Shown: positions 9,313 through 18,704 of the stretch, piece after piece
How the letters are laid out: each line of letters opens with the position of its first letter
Position numbering within the stretch: position 1 is the first letter of the stretch
Origin: Haloarcula pelagica
GTDB taxonomy: Archaea > Halobacteriota > Halobacteria > Halobacteriales > Haloarculaceae
Length of the DNA stretch: 64,000 bases
NCBI RefSeq assembly: GCF_030127105.1
Contig: NZ_CP126162.1
Span: 310,001-374,000 of the forward strand
Direction of reading: 5' to 3'
Translations under genes and position numbers: made by a program
The notes under the pieces: generated by a model
The model's input: only the letters and a program-made list of their open reading frames with translations
What the model was told of the DNA's origin: nothing
Databases searched by the model: none

Positions 9313-10755
9313 TCAGAGCAACGCGCGGATCTGTCTGATGTCCCGCCGCGTGAGACCGCCGACGGAGTAGACGACCGTGAAGTAGACGCTGGCACCGACG
9401 AGCGGGTAGACGACGAGCCGGAGAATCGCGCTGTCGGGCGTGACGACGAGATAGACGAGAACGACCGCCATGACGACCGAGCTAAAGGTGGACTTGGCGA
9501 TCCGTCGGGTCGGAATCGGGATCGCGATGTGCTGGCGTACGTAGTAGTAGATGTATCCCAGCCGGATGGCCATACTGACTGCCATCGCGATCGCCGCCCC
9601 CATGAGGCCGACCACCGGGATGAGCGCGACGTTCAGCCCGAAGTTCGTGAGGAACGCGATCATGGTGCCCTTGGCGACCTTGCCGGTCTCCTCGGCGGCG
9701 TTGAGGACGTAGGTCAGGACCGTCTCGAACCCCCGGAAAATGAACGAGACGGTCACGACCGGGACCAGCAGCCACCCCTCGGTCGCCACCGTCTCGGTAG
9801 CGAGCAGACGCAAGACGGGTTCGGCAAGCAGAGTCAATCCGAAGAGGATCGGGATGGTCAACAGGACGTACCCGATCAGGAAGTTGTAGTAGAACCGCCG
9901 GATGTCGGCGGTGTCGCCCTCGTCCCAAGCCGACGTGATCGTCGGGTACAGCGTGGAGTTGAACACGTTCGTGAGGTTCGGGAACAGCGCCGCCACGCCG
10001 TAGGCGACCGAGTAGATCCCGACCGCCGTCGGACCGAGCAAGAAGAGGACGATGAACCGGTCGGACTCGGAGAGCATCTTGTGCGAGAACTCCTTGAACA
10101 CCATCGGCGAGCAGTAGGAGAGATATCGTCTGACGTTCCCGACCTCCGGGAGGCGGAGCCGCTGTGGCAGATAGATGAGCGCGACGACCGCGTAGACCAC
10201 GACCATCGCGACGACGATCGACAGCAGTCCGGCGGCGATGTTGCGGGTGATCGTCAGCGTCGCCACGAGCGCCGCCGTCTGGAACGTCTGTGTCACCAGT
10301 GTGATGAGCTCGTACCGTTTCACCTGATTTTGCGCGCGCGGGATGTTTTTGACGATCTGGCCGAATATCTGTGCGACGACGAGCATCGCCGCGATGACGG
10401 GGATCGACAGCCCGACCACCGTCTCGCTGAGCTGGACGACATCCAGGAGATCGATCGTGACCGGCACCAACAGACCGACCAGCGCTGCCGTGACGACCGC
10501 CATCGCCAGCAGGTCCGAGACGGTCTGGCCGTCGGTCTCCTCGTTCGGGCCGTACCGGATCAGGGCGCCGTGGAGGTGGAGCCCCCCGACGCCGGCGTAG
10601 ATCGTGACGACGGAGAACACCAGCGTCCACACCCCGTAGGTGTCGACGCCGATCAGTTTCGTGATGATCGGGACGACGAGGATGCCCCTGGAGAGAGAGA
10701 CGATCTGCCGGAACAGGGAGACGCCCGAATCGGTGAGGACTTTTCTGAAATCCAT
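9313..10755 (-). CDS. Wzx-type polysaccharide flippase (MOP/MATE superfamily)
   Basis: 480 residues, almost entirely hydrophobic with roughly 12-14 membrane segments and the family start pattern (VLTDSGVSLFRQIVSLSRGILVVPIITKLIGVDTYG...). Such proteins flip lipid-linked sugar repeat units across the membrane. The gene follows the polymerase-like membrane protein at 10786 with a gap of 30 bases, so the two are probably co-transcribed. Typical family length is about 420-500, so it is full length. Confidence 0.92.
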   Translation of the reverse strand: MDFRKVLTDSGVSLFRQIVSLSRGILVVPIITKLIGVDTYGVWTLVFSVVTIYAGVGGLHLHGALIRYGPNEETDGQTVSDLLAMAVVTAALVGLLVPVTIDLLDVVQLSETVVGLSIPVIAAMLVVAQIFGQIVKNIPRAQNQVKRYELITLVTQTFQTAALVATLTITRNIAAGLLSIVVAMVVVYAVVALIYLPQRLRLPEVGNVRRYLSYCSPMVFKEFSHKMLSESDRFIVLFLLGPTAVGIYSVAYGVAALFPNLTNVFNSTLYPTITSAWDEGDTADIRRFYYNFLIGYVLLTIPILFGLTLLAEPVLRLLATETVATEGWLLVPVVTVSFIFRGFETVLTYVLNAAEETGKVAKGTMIAFLTNFGLNVALIPVVGLMGAAIAMAVSMAIRLGYIYYYVRQHIAIPIPTRRIAKSTFSSVVMAVVLVYLVVTPDSAILRLVVYPLVGASVYFTVVYSVGGLTRRDIRQIRALL

Positions 10756-10785
10756 CGGCTAGCTCGTGAACGCGTTCTGTGAGAG

Positions 10786-12552
10786 TTATACTGGCTGACA
10801 GTCGAGCAACGCTCGATCACCGGACTGCCAGACGACCTGTACCGTGTTGTCGTAGACGATATCTTCGTTTTCCGCCCGGATCGTACAGTCACGATTGCGA
10901 TACTGGATGTAGTACGCCAACCGTTCGGAGTGGATCATCAGCCCGGTGTCGGGTGCGGAGATATCCCCGTCGAGGATGAACTGGATGTCCGCCGCTCGGC
11001 GCTCGTCGAACGTGCCGACCGGATACGGGGTGTGTGGCGGGACGACCACGGCGTCCGCGTCCCGGTAGTGCTGGTCGATGGTCTGTCCGGCCCGTGTCTC
11101 GTGATAGCCGATGGTCGATCCGCCTGCGGTGATCGTGTTGTTCACGTGGTTGTTCGCCAGAAGAACCGGCGAGCACAGCGCCAGGAGGACCACCAGGACG
11201 ACGGCGTACTTTCGGTGTCTCTTCAGTCCGTAGAAAAACAGCGCGACGGGGAGGAACGCGACCTGTAACACCCGCGTCGAGTACGTCGACTGGATCCCCC
11301 AGCCGACGACGAACAGCGCGACACAGACGAGCAGGAGTTCCAGGCGATACTCGGCCAGCACCCGCGACTCTAGGTCGTTGAACAGCAACGAGACCACCAG
11401 GAGGCCGAGCATCGCGACGACGAGGCCCCGACTTCCCCACGTCACCGCGGCGTCGACCGACTGTGGCACGAGGTGATAGAGCAGCTGCGGGCCGGCGTCG
11501 GCTCCGCCGGAACCGCCGCCGGAGAGCAACGCGTTCGCGATATCGGCGAGCGGATTCCCGGTTGTCTCGACCCGGGGGCCGACCACCAGCGCGTAGAGAT
11601 CCGTCGGTGTCGTCCCGAGGAAGTACACCAACCAGAGCCCGCCGAGCCGGAGGTACATCCACCGGTCGTCGGGGAGCCAGGTCGACGGTGCCAGCGTCCG
11701 TCGCAGCAGGGTTATCGGGTGGAGCAACACTTCGTAGGCCGTCGTGAACGACTGATCGTCGGCGTAGCTGTCGACGAGCGACGTGACGGTCGGCCGAATC
11801 ATCAACGCGAGTGGATAGAACAGCGGGAAGACCGGATGCGAGAGCGAGAGACAGAGGAAGACGCCGAACTCGAACACCCGCCAGTGGCGACCGGTCCGGT
11901 CGATCTGGTAGAACAGGAAGACGAGGAAGACGAGCGCGAGCATCTGCGGGACGAACTGGTTGTTCAGCGGCACCAGCGAGACGACGAGATACGCCGCCGC
12001 GGTGAGAAAGGCGAAAAAGCCGTTCCCCAACCGGTAGGCGAACAGCCAGACGCCGACGGTCAACAGCAGGAAGTAGACGTGATACCCCACGTTCACCGTC
12101 GCCACCGCACCGTCGAGTTCGAACAGGCGCAACAGCGTCAGCGCGAAGGTGTAGTTCACCGACAGTCCCGGATCGACGTGGCTAAACCGTGAGAGGACGG
12201 TCAGATCGGCGATTTCGCCGGTCGTATCGCCGCCGACGACGCTGAAATACAGCACTTGGTTCATGTTGAGCGTCAGATAGAACAGGAGCGTCGCCAGGAA
12301 CCCGCTGATCGCTGTCTTCCCGTAGTACGCGATCAGCGTGGCCGAGACGATGAGCGACACCAGCAACAGCCAGTACTCGTACATCCACAGCAGGCCGGTA
12401 TCGAGATACGTCAGCGGGTAGAGCCGGTGAGCGAGGATCGCCAGCGCGGCGATCTGGACCCCCGCGAGCGCGTACAGCAGCTTCGAAACCCGGACCCGGT
12501 CGAGGTCCACGTTGACGACTGCACTGACGCGGCGCTGATAGCCACTACTCAT
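10786..12552 (-). CDS. Large multispanning membrane protein, polymerase-like
   Basis: 588 residues with about ten or more membrane helices up to residue ~450, then a soluble C-terminal tail of about 130 residues (around DADAVVVPPHTPYP and AADIQFILDGD). A conserved-looking loop VGGDTTGEIADLTVLSRF follows the third or fourth helix. Size, topology and position next to a flippase fit a Wzy-like polymerase or GT-C-type glycosyltransferase, but I see no diagnostic motif. The ATG is overlapped by the end of a 43-codon ORF at 12545-12676. Confidence 0.75.
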   Translation of the reverse strand: MSSGYQRRVSAVVNVDLDRVRVSKLLYALAGVQIAALAILAHRLYPLTYLDTGLLWMYEYWLLLVSLIVSATLIAYYGKTAISGFLATLLFYLTLNMNQVLYFSVVGGDTTGEIADLTVLSRFSHVDPGLSVNYTFALTLLRLFELDGAVATVNVGYHVYFLLLTVGVWLFAYRLGNGFFAFLTAAAYLVVSLVPLNNQFVPQMLALVFLVFLFYQIDRTGRHWRVFEFGVFLCLSLSHPVFPLFYPLALMIRPTVTSLVDSYADDQSFTTAYEVLLHPITLLRRTLAPSTWLPDDRWMYLRLGGLWLVYFLGTTPTDLYALVVGPRVETTGNPLADIANALLSGGGSGGADAGPQLLYHLVPQSVDAAVTWGSRGLVVAMLGLLVVSLLFNDLESRVLAEYRLELLLVCVALFVVGWGIQSTYSTRVLQVAFLPVALFFYGLKRHRKYAVVLVVLLALCSPVLLANNHVNNTITAGGSTIGYHETRAGQTIDQHYRDADAVVVPPHTPYPVGTFDERRAADIQFILDGDISAPDTGLMIHSERLAYYIQYRNRDCTIRAENEDIVYDNTVQVVWQSGDRALLDCQPV

Positions 12553-12676
12553 CCGTCCTCGACACCCGGTACGACTGGGCTATCGGCCCGGCCACTGACT
12601 GCTGTCGTCCTGTCGAACCAATACTGGCCGATATCGGTGGTTTCACGCCGTCTGTGGCTGTCTGGTGCTCCCTCAT
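12545..12676 (-). CDS. Candidate 43-aa leader ORF before polymerase-like gene
   Basis: ATG at 12676 is about 27 bases behind a CTAACTATA box (12703-12711 region, minus strand). The ORF encodes 43 residues (starts MREHQTATDGVK) and its TAG lies 8 bases inside the next gene. The same box precedes the DUF1616 and sulfatase genes directly at leaderless spacing, so the small ORF is probably the first frame on this message. No family recognised. Confidence 0.42.
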   Translation of the reverse strand: MREHQTATDGVKPPISASIGSTGRQQSVAGPIAQSYRVSRTDE

Positions 12677-12779
12677 TGTCCCGCAGTTGTAGCGACCGGT
12701 GTATAGTTAGTCACCGTGTATGTGCCGGCGAAACCGCCCGAAGCGCCGTGTACGACCGTTTGTCGGATGTTCACTGTTC

Positions 12780-13787
12780 TCATGCTTGGCCGGTCACGTT
12801 CACGCCGAGCTGGAGGCGGCGGTAGGGGTCCGTTCCGACCCCCGTCTCTGGCGGGTCCGCCCGATACAGCAGGAACGCGATCCGGATGTCGCCGGTCATC
12901 GTCGGCGCGATGTCGTAGGGGCGGGTGAACGTCTCGTTGTGTCCGAGTCGGGAGACCCGAACGCGGTCGAGTTCGCGTTGGTCGGCGACCGAGACCGAGC
13001 CGTTGTCCCTCCGGAGCCGCTGCTCGACGACGACGACCGTGTACCGCTGTGGTCGGTGTTCCCTGTTCCGGACGCGAAGTACGACCTGTTCGGACTGGCC
13101 TCCCTGGATCGTCGTCGGGTAGTCGTCGGCGACGAGCGTGCCGTCGTCCGCTTCGGTCAGGAGGTAGAACTCTGTGTAGTTCTCCCCTGACGACGGGACG
13201 CCGATGGCGTAGCCGACGCTCCCGACGGCGACCAGGAGGCTCACGACGACGAGCACGTTGAGGAGGACAGTAACGACCGAGTCCCGTCGGACCGCACTGC
13301 CGGCGATGGCAGCGAAGCGCCCGCGGACCGCCACGGTGAACCGGTCCGACGGGGGAAGCGCGGCCCTGCGAACGACCGCGAGCAGCGCCGCCAGCACGAC
13401 GAGGGCGTTGATCCCCACCAGGAGCGGCCGCCGTGCGATGCCCCAGCGCGTGAGGTTGAGCACGAACCCGAGCAGCAGAACCAGGGCGATACCGACCACG
13501 AACGAGAGCCCGAGCCGTTCTGGCAGGGTGATCCCGCCGGCGTGGTCGCTCTCCGCTCCCGTCGTCGCGGGTCGCCCGGCTGCCGGGAACAGGGCCGCTA
13601 CAGCCAGATACCCGGGACCGAACAGCACGACGGCGACCTCGAACGCGAGTCGCCCCGGCGATTCGACGCCGCCGGTGTACAGCAACGAGAAGTCCGCGAC
13701 GACCACCAGTCCGATGACGATTCCGATATCAGCGAGCCCCCCGAGCAACCGACGGAGCGAGTCCCCATCCAGGTACTCCCGTATCAT
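12780..13787 (-). CDS. DUF1616 family membrane protein
   Basis: 335 residues with about five helices in the first ~195 residues (VIGLVVVADFSLLY, FEVAVVLFGPGYLAVAALF, LSFVVGIALVLLLGFVLNL and others), then an extracellular domain containing the family signature ENYTEFYLL and an Ig-like segment VVLRVRNREHRPQRYTVVV. DUF1616 proteins are common in archaeal glycan and exopolysaccharide loci; function is not known. It is transcribed from a CTAACTATG box at 13812-13820, about 25 bases before the ATG. Confidence 0.82.
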   Translation of the reverse strand: MIREYLDGDSLRRLLGGLADIGIVIGLVVVADFSLLYTGGVESPGRLAFEVAVVLFGPGYLAVAALFPAAGRPATTGAESDHAGGITLPERLGLSFVVGIALVLLLGFVLNLTRWGIARRPLLVGINALVVLAALLAVVRRAALPPSDRFTVAVRGRFAAIAGSAVRRDSVVTVLLNVLVVVSLLVAVGSVGYAIGVPSSGENYTEFYLLTEADDGTLVADDYPTTIQGGQSEQVVLRVRNREHRPQRYTVVVVEQRLRRDNGSVSVADQRELDRVRVSRLGHNETFTRPYDIAPTMTGDIRIAFLLYRADPPETGVGTDPYRRLQLGVNVTGQA

Positions 13788-13811
13788 GCCCCCTCGTTTT
13801 TATACGACCGG

Positions 13812-13820
13812 CATAGTTAG
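13812..13820 (-). promoter_or_regulatory. CTAACTATG promoter box for DUF1616 gene
   Basis: On the minus strand GGTGGCTAACTATGCCGGTC (13807-13826) closely matches GGTGACTAACTATACACCGG at 12694-12713. The box-to-ATG distance of about 25 bases fits a leaderless TATA box. Confidence 0.45.
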
Positions 13821-13935
13821 CCACCCTGTACCATCGGACGCGCACAGACGGAGATCCGATCACAGCGGCGAGTAAGCTCGGCTTACCGCCCGGGACGCGT
13901 CGTGACCGCTCGCGGGCGATCGAGGCCGGCCCGAC

Positions 13936-15138
13936 TCACTCCAGATAGCCGAGCTGTCGGAGGTGCTCCCGGTCGGTCGCCGGCGCGGTCGTCGCCCCGT
14001 CGTTCTCGACGAAGGTCGTCACGAGCGCCTCCTCGATGCGCTCCCGGTCGGGCGCTTCGCCGTACGTGCGTTCGGTCCGGAGAAAACTCCCGGCCAGGGG
14101 GAGGTAGCCACGCGAGGGTCGCCGGACGATGTTCGCGTAGTCGGCGAGGTAGAACTTGGTCCCCAGGAGGTGTGCCAGCCGTCCGTGCAGCGGGTTGAGA
14201 TGGCGGACGTAGCCGCCGGTGTCCGTCCAGACGGATGTCGCCTTGTACTCGACGCCGTCGTAAGTCGTCTCCTTCCAGAGTTCCGCGCGGGCGAGGCGGC
14301 CCGGCGGTGGCGCCTGGTCCCAGAGGTCGAGCCCCTCCGTCCGCCCGTGGCCCACACCGGCCGCACCGAGCGCGGTCGGCGTGATGTCCGCCGTCGAGAG
14401 ACACCCGTTCAACCGAACCCCCTCCGGAAGACCCGCCCCGGTAAAGACGACGGGGACGGTCACGAGTTCCGGGACCAGCGGTGTGCCGTGGCCGTAGAGC
14501 CCGCCGTACTCCCCCAGCAACTCCCCGTGGTCGCTCGTGAAGACGACGAGCGTGCTCTCCAGCAGTCCCCGCGAGTCCAGCGCCGCGCGGATATCGAGGA
14601 ACCGTTCTACGGACTCCGCGACACCCTCCCCGTACAGTTCCCTGATCGCCGCCCGATCCCCGCCGAACTCGTCGAAGAACTCGCCGTGTGTCGCCCACTC
14701 GTCGGCCCGCTCGCGCCGCCCGTACAGCATGTGTCCCCCGCGGTCGTGGACGACCAGCGAGAACGGCGGATCGAGGTCCGAGAGGGTCGTCTCCGCGGAC
14801 TCGCCACAGATGCGCAGCGGGGGTTTCGTCGCCGGGTCGTCGACGTTGCTCCAGACGTGGGTCGCGTCGATGCCGGACTGCTCGAACGCCGCCAGCAGGG
14901 CCGGCCGGCGAGCCAGCGCGTCCTCGAACGACCAGACGGTGTGGGTCGCGGGGTAGGTCCCCGTGAGGATCGACGGGAAGCCCGAGGCAGTGAACGTGCT
15001 GGTCGCGATCCCGCGGCCGGTGACGCCGACCTCGGCGACCGACGCCGGCAGCGCGTCGAAGCGCAGACTGTCGCTGACGTAGACGAGGACGTTCTCGACC
15101 GAACCGCTGGCCATCGACGAGAGGGCCGCTCGAACCAT
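13936..15138 (-). CDS. Sulfatase-like alkaline-phosphatase-superfamily enzyme
   Basis: 400 residues. It has NVLVYVSDSLRFD at the N-terminus, a nucleophile region FTASGFPSILTGTYPATH, VVFTSDHGELLGEYG for the metal-binding Asp-His, and GHGTP. Aligned on the LTG end of the sulfatase signature, the nucleophile position is Thr, not Cys or Ser. It is therefore better described as a phospho- or sulfo-transfer enzyme of unknown specificity. It is shorter than the enzyme at 1253 and not closely similar. It is read divergently from the glycosyltransferase at 15286; a TAACTAAACC box at 15160-15172 sits at leaderless distance. Confidence 0.85.
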   Translation of the reverse strand: MVRAALSSMASGSVENVLVYVSDSLRFDALPASVAEVGVTGRGIATSTFTASGFPSILTGTYPATHTVWSFEDALARRPALLAAFEQSGIDATHVWSNVDDPATKPPLRICGESAETTLSDLDPPFSLVVHDRGGHMLYGRRERADEWATHGEFFDEFGGDRAAIRELYGEGVAESVERFLDIRAALDSRGLLESTLVVFTSDHGELLGEYGGLYGHGTPLVPELVTVPVVFTGAGLPEGVRLNGCLSTADITPTALGAAGVGHGRTEGLDLWDQAPPPGRLARAELWKETTYDGVEYKATSVWTDTGGYVRHLNPLHGRLAHLLGTKFYLADYANIVRRPSRGYLPLAGSFLRTERTYGEAPDRERIEEALVTTFVENDGATTAPATDREHLRQLGYLE

Positions 15139-15285
15139 GTGCCCGGTAATCGGGCGATCCCGGTTTAGTTACGACTCCGATACCTACGGCGCCGGCGGCG
15201 CGACTGGCCGCGTGACAGCCACTTGTGCCGATCGCCGCGTGTACGCCGACCATACTTTTATTCGGTGGCGGGCTACGCCCGGGAA

Positions 15286-16440
15286 ATGCACTTCTGTGCC
15301 GTCCTCGGGACACACCCGTCGGACACGCCGGGTGGGGCAGAGCTACAGGCGCAGTTGATCTGTGCCGAACTGGCGGATCGGGGCCACGAGAGCACCTACG
15401 TCGCGTTCGACGCCGACAGCCAGCGAGTGACCGACCACGACGGGGTGACCGTCCATCGGCTCGACACCGACGGCGGCCTCGACAGATGGGGACGGCTCCG
15501 GGAGACGGTCGATCGGATCGGGCCGGACGTGCTCTACCTGCGCAACCTCGGCGACATCCCGTTCTCGCTGCTGTTCCGCCTGGATACCGACGCCCACGTC
15601 GTCTACAACGTCTCCCACGACGCGCAGTGTCTCCCGCGGTTCGCCGGCTGGCCCGGCAAGCCCGACGAGACCATCGTCCACACCGCCTACCGGCGGGCCA
15701 AACTCGGCTTCCGGCGGAGTTTCCTCCCGGTGCCGGACACGCTGTTCGTCCAGACGCCGCGCCAGCAACGACTGTTGCGCGAGAACCGGGGACTCACCGG
15801 CGTGCTCACGGGCAACGGGCAGCCGGTCCCCGAGACGCCGCCGGAGAAACACGACCCCCCGGTGGTCCTCTGGCTGGCGAGCATCAAACCCTGGAAACAG
15901 CCCGAACGCTTCGTCGAGGTTGCACGCCGGTGTCGGGACCTCCCGTGTGAGTTCTGGCTCGTCGGCCGACCGGTCGAGCGCGCGCTCGCGGACCGCCTCA
16001 CCGAGCAGGCCGACCGGCTCCCGAACCTCCGCTATCTGGGCGGCTGTACCGTCGCCGAGAGCGACGACTACATCGAACAGGCGTCGGTGTTCGTCAACAC
16101 CAGCACACAGGAGGGGTTCCCCAACACCTTCATCCAGTCGTGGCTCCGTCGGACGCCGGTCGTGAGCCTCAACGTCGACCCCACGGACGACGCCGGCGAC
16201 CACCCCACCGGCTACTACGCGGTCGGTGACATCGAGACGCTGACCGACCGTGTCCGTGAGTTGATCACCGACCCACAGCGACGGCGCGCGCTCGGCGACA
16301 GCGCCTTCGAGTACGCCCGTGAACACAACGACATTCGCCGCGTCGTCGATCGGATCGAGGCGGGGCTACCGGACGCCGTCGTCGACGGCGGCGGGCGTGA
16401 CGCCGGCGACCGGGCGTCCCGCGTCACCCTCGACCAGTAG
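15286..16440 (+). CDS. Glycosyltransferase family 4
   Basis: 384 residues from ATG 15286; a TATA-like TACTTTTATT at 15253-15262 is about 27 bases upstream. MHFCAVLGTHPSDTPGGAELQAQLI is a typical GT4 opening with the GGAE loop. The C-terminal domain has VVLWLASIKPWKQPERFVEV, NLRYLGGC and the donor-site region SVFVNTSTQEGFPNTFIQSW with the EGFP pair. It should transfer a sugar to a lipid-linked or polymer acceptor. The last 75 bases overlap, tail to tail, the end of the deacetylase gene. Confidence 0.9.
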   Translation: MHFCAVLGTHPSDTPGGAELQAQLICAELADRGHESTYVAFDADSQRVTDHDGVTVHRLDTDGGLDRWGRLRETVDRIGPDVLYLRNLGDIPFSLLFRLDTDAHVVYNVSHDAQCLPRFAGWPGKPDETIVHTAYRRAKLGFRRSFLPVPDTLFVQTPRQQRLLRENRGLTGVLTGNGQPVPETPPEKHDPPVVLWLASIKPWKQPERFVEVARRCRDLPCEFWLVGRPVERALADRLTEQADRLPNLRYLGGCTVAESDDYIEQASVFVNTSTQEGFPNTFIQSWLRRTPVVSLNVDPTDDAGDHPTGYYAVGDIETLTDRVRELITDPQRRRALGDSAFEYAREHNDIRRVVDRIEAGLPDAVVDGGGRDAGDRASRVTLDQ

Positions 16441-17358
16441 CTCGTAGGCGTCCCCCGTCGGCCCGACCCAGGCACCCAACTCCAGCGCCCGTTCGACCAG
16501 ATACCGGTACACGTCGGCGTAGCCGGGGAAGTCGAGGTCGTCGAAGGTCCGCTGGTGCCAGTCGACGGTCACGACGGCGCCGGTCTCCCGGGCCGTGGTC
16601 AGGAGTCGGTCGACCGCGCCCTTCGCCGCGGCCACGGAGTCGGTCGACTCCATGAGGGCCTGGTCCATCACCGTCAGCGGGAAGACGGCGAAGTCGTCGC
16701 CGAACGGGTGGATCACGTCGTGGCCGTAGTCGAACCCGTACTCCGTCGCCGACCCCAAGGTCGTGTCGTAGACGAGCCCGATCGCTCGGTGGTGACGCCA
16801 GGTCTCGGGGAAACGGCCGTTTAGGTAGTGCTGGCGGCCACCACGGATCCGTGTGCCCGTTATCTCGCCCAGGACGGACTTCTCGTAGGCCAGCCTGACA
16901 CGGTCGTCGAACGACTCGTAGGAGCCTTGCAGCCCCACCTCCCACGCCGAATCGGCGAGAGTCTCGATGACCGCTCTGACGGCCGGCCGCTGGATGTCGT
17001 AGTAGGAGTACAGCGACCACGACTGTGGCCGGACCCAGTGGTTAGGCCTCTTGTCGGTGAACAGCGACTTCTCGTTGAGGAAGTAGAAGCTCGACCGCAC
17101 GCCGAGGTCCCGCTCTACGTCACGGATCGTCCCGAACTGCCAGTAGGGTGCGGTGTCACCGAGCAGTCGCCGGAGACGGCGAGCACTGGGGGCCTCGCGG
17201 AGTCGCGCGAGCGTGGGAAGTCTGTGGCTCAGCCGGTCAACGTCGTGGGTGAGACAGACGACGAAGGGCCACTCGGCGTCCGGCGCTAACTCGGTTCGCG
17301 TCCAGTCGTCGGTGTCGACACCGGTGAGTCCCCCGTTGGCTGATCCGTCCGGGCTCAT
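16366..17358 (-). CDS. Polysaccharide deacetylase family protein
   Basis: 330 residues from the ATG at 17358. PFVVCLTHDVDRLSHRLP carries the HD metal pair of NodB-like deacetylases; EVGLQGSYES and the later VVTVDWHQRTFDD supply further candidate metal or acid residues. Deacetylases of this kind remove N- or O-acetyl groups from sugars. The start overlaps (ATGA) the dehydrogenase at 17355-18704, so it is the last gene of the amino-sugar operon. The 3' end overlaps the convergent glycosyltransferase by 75 bases. Confidence 0.87.
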   Translation of the reverse strand: MSPDGSANGGLTGVDTDDWTRTELAPDAEWPFVVCLTHDVDRLSHRLPTLARLREAPSARRLRRLLGDTAPYWQFGTIRDVERDLGVRSSFYFLNEKSLFTDKRPNHWVRPQSWSLYSYYDIQRPAVRAVIETLADSAWEVGLQGSYESFDDRVRLAYEKSVLGEITGTRIRGGRQHYLNGRFPETWRHHRAIGLVYDTTLGSATEYGFDYGHDVIHPFGDDFAVFPLTVMDQALMESTDSVAAAKGAVDRLLTTARETGAVVTVDWHQRTFDDLDFPGYADVYRYLVERALELGAWVGPTGDAYELLVEGDAGRPVAGVTPAAVDDGVR

Positions 17359-18704
17359 GGTCGGCCCACGGTGAGTACGTCGTGGTGTGTCGAGTCGATG
17401 TCGAGCGTCCCGCGGCCGTCGAGGACGACCATCGGGGGAAGCCTGTCCCAGTCGATCCCGTCGAAGGTATCGTGGTGAGTCACGAGGACGGCCGCGTCCG
17501 GCGGCGACTCGCGGACCGAGTCGAGCGAGACGAGCGGGAAGGGGAGGTCGTCGCCGCCCTCGATCAGCGGGTCGACGGCCGCCACGTCCGCGCCGGCGGC
17601 GATGAGCCGCTCGCCGAGCGGGATGGCCGGCGACTTCCGCGTCTCGGCGACGCCGGCCCGGTACGTCACGCCCAGCAGGACGACCCTGATATCGTCCATC
17701 CCGCCGCTCCCGTCGAGACACTCGATTAGCCGGTCGGCGACGGCGACCGGCATCGCGTCGTTCACCTCGCGGGCGGCCTGCATGAGCGGGCCGTCGGTCT
17801 CGAACTCCGAGAGGAGGAAATAGGGGTAGTACGGGATGCAGTGGCCGCCGACGCCGACTCCGGGGTCGTGGATGTCACACATCGGGAGCGTGTTCGCGAC
17901 GGCGATGGCCTCCCGAACGTCGGCGTCGAGTTCGTCGGCGAACGTCGCCAGTTCGTTCGCCAGCGCGATGTTCACGTCCCGGTAGACCCCCTCGAAGACC
18001 TTCACGCACTCGGCGGTGGTCGCGTCGACTGGAACCACGTCGTTGTCGGTGATCTCCTCGTAGACGAGCCTCGCGGCACGGGTGGCCGCTTCGTCCGTAC
18101 CACCGACGACCTTCGGGTAGGCCCCACGGATGTCCCGCAGCGCCCGCCCGCTCGCGGTCCGTTCCGGACAGAACGCGACGCCGAACGCCTCGGGATCGAG
18201 CCCGCTCTCGACGGCCAGCAGCGGCGTGAGCACGTCCGCACAGCTCCGGGGCGGGACGGTCGACTCGACGACCACGAGGTCGCCCGCAGAGAGGCCGTCG
18301 CCGACCGTCTCGGCCGCGGCCCGCATCGCGGTGAGGTCGGCCCCCTGTTTCGCCCCGCTGGTCGTCGGGACGAGCAGGACGTGGATCGTGGCGTCCTCGG
18401 CCGCCGACACGCCGTCGGTGGTCGCCCTGAGAGCCCCGTCGGCGACGGTCCGCTCGACCAGGTCCGGCAACCCCGGCTCCCCGGTGACCGGCGTCCGGCC
18501 GTCGTTGATCGCGGCGACACGATCTCCGTCCCGGTCGACGCCGACGACGTTCCCGGTCACGTCGGCGTAGACCGCCGCGAGCGGCAGCCCCATCTTCCCG
18601 AGGCCGACGACGGCGACCGGGAACCGGCCGTCGGTAACCGCCGCCCGGAACTGGTCGGCGGAAAGCGTCGACTCGTACGGGCGCGGCAGCGTCGTTCGAC
18701 TCAC
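17355..18704 (-). CDS. UDP-sugar 6-dehydrogenase (WbpA/WecC type)
   Basis: 449 residues, start codon GTG overlapping the upstream stop. N-terminal Rossmann site VAVVGLGKMGLPLAAVYAD, then VVVESTVPPRSCADV, AFCPERTASGRAL, VFEGVYRDVNIALANEL and the catalytic-cysteine loop GVGVGGHCIPYYPYFL. This family oxidises the C6 hydroxyl of UDP-GlcNAc or UDP-ManNAc to a uronic acid with NAD+. Next to a WbpB/E/D set, UDP-GlcNAc 6-oxidation (WbpA) is the best reading, but WecC activity cannot be excluded from sequence. Confidence 0.9.
   Translation of the reverse strand: MSRTTLPRPYESTLSADQFRAAVTDGRFPVAVVGLGKMGLPLAAVYADVTGNVVGVDRDGDRVAAINDGRTPVTGEPGLPDLVERTVADGALRATTDGVSAAEDATIHVLLVPTTSGAKQGADLTAMRAAAETVGDGLSAGDLVVVESTVPPRSCADVLTPLLAVESGLDPEAFGVAFCPERTASGRALRDIRGAYPKVVGGTDEAATRAARLVYEEITDNDVVPVDATTAECVKVFEGVYRDVNIALANELATFADELDADVREAIAVANTLPMCDIHDPGVGVGGHCIPYYPYFLLSEFETDGPLMQAAREVNDAMPVAVADRLIECLDGSGGMDDIRVVLLGVTYRAGVAETRKSPAIPLGERLIAAGADVAAVDPLIEGGDDLPFPLVSLDSVRESPPDAAVLVTHHDTFDGIDWDRLPPMVVLDGRGTLDIDSTHHDVLTVGRP

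Noticed and set aside
16366-17721. Deacetylase ORF from 17721
   Set aside because: The extra 121 codons overlap the dehydrogenase gene in another frame; the ATGA start at 17358 is the natural one.
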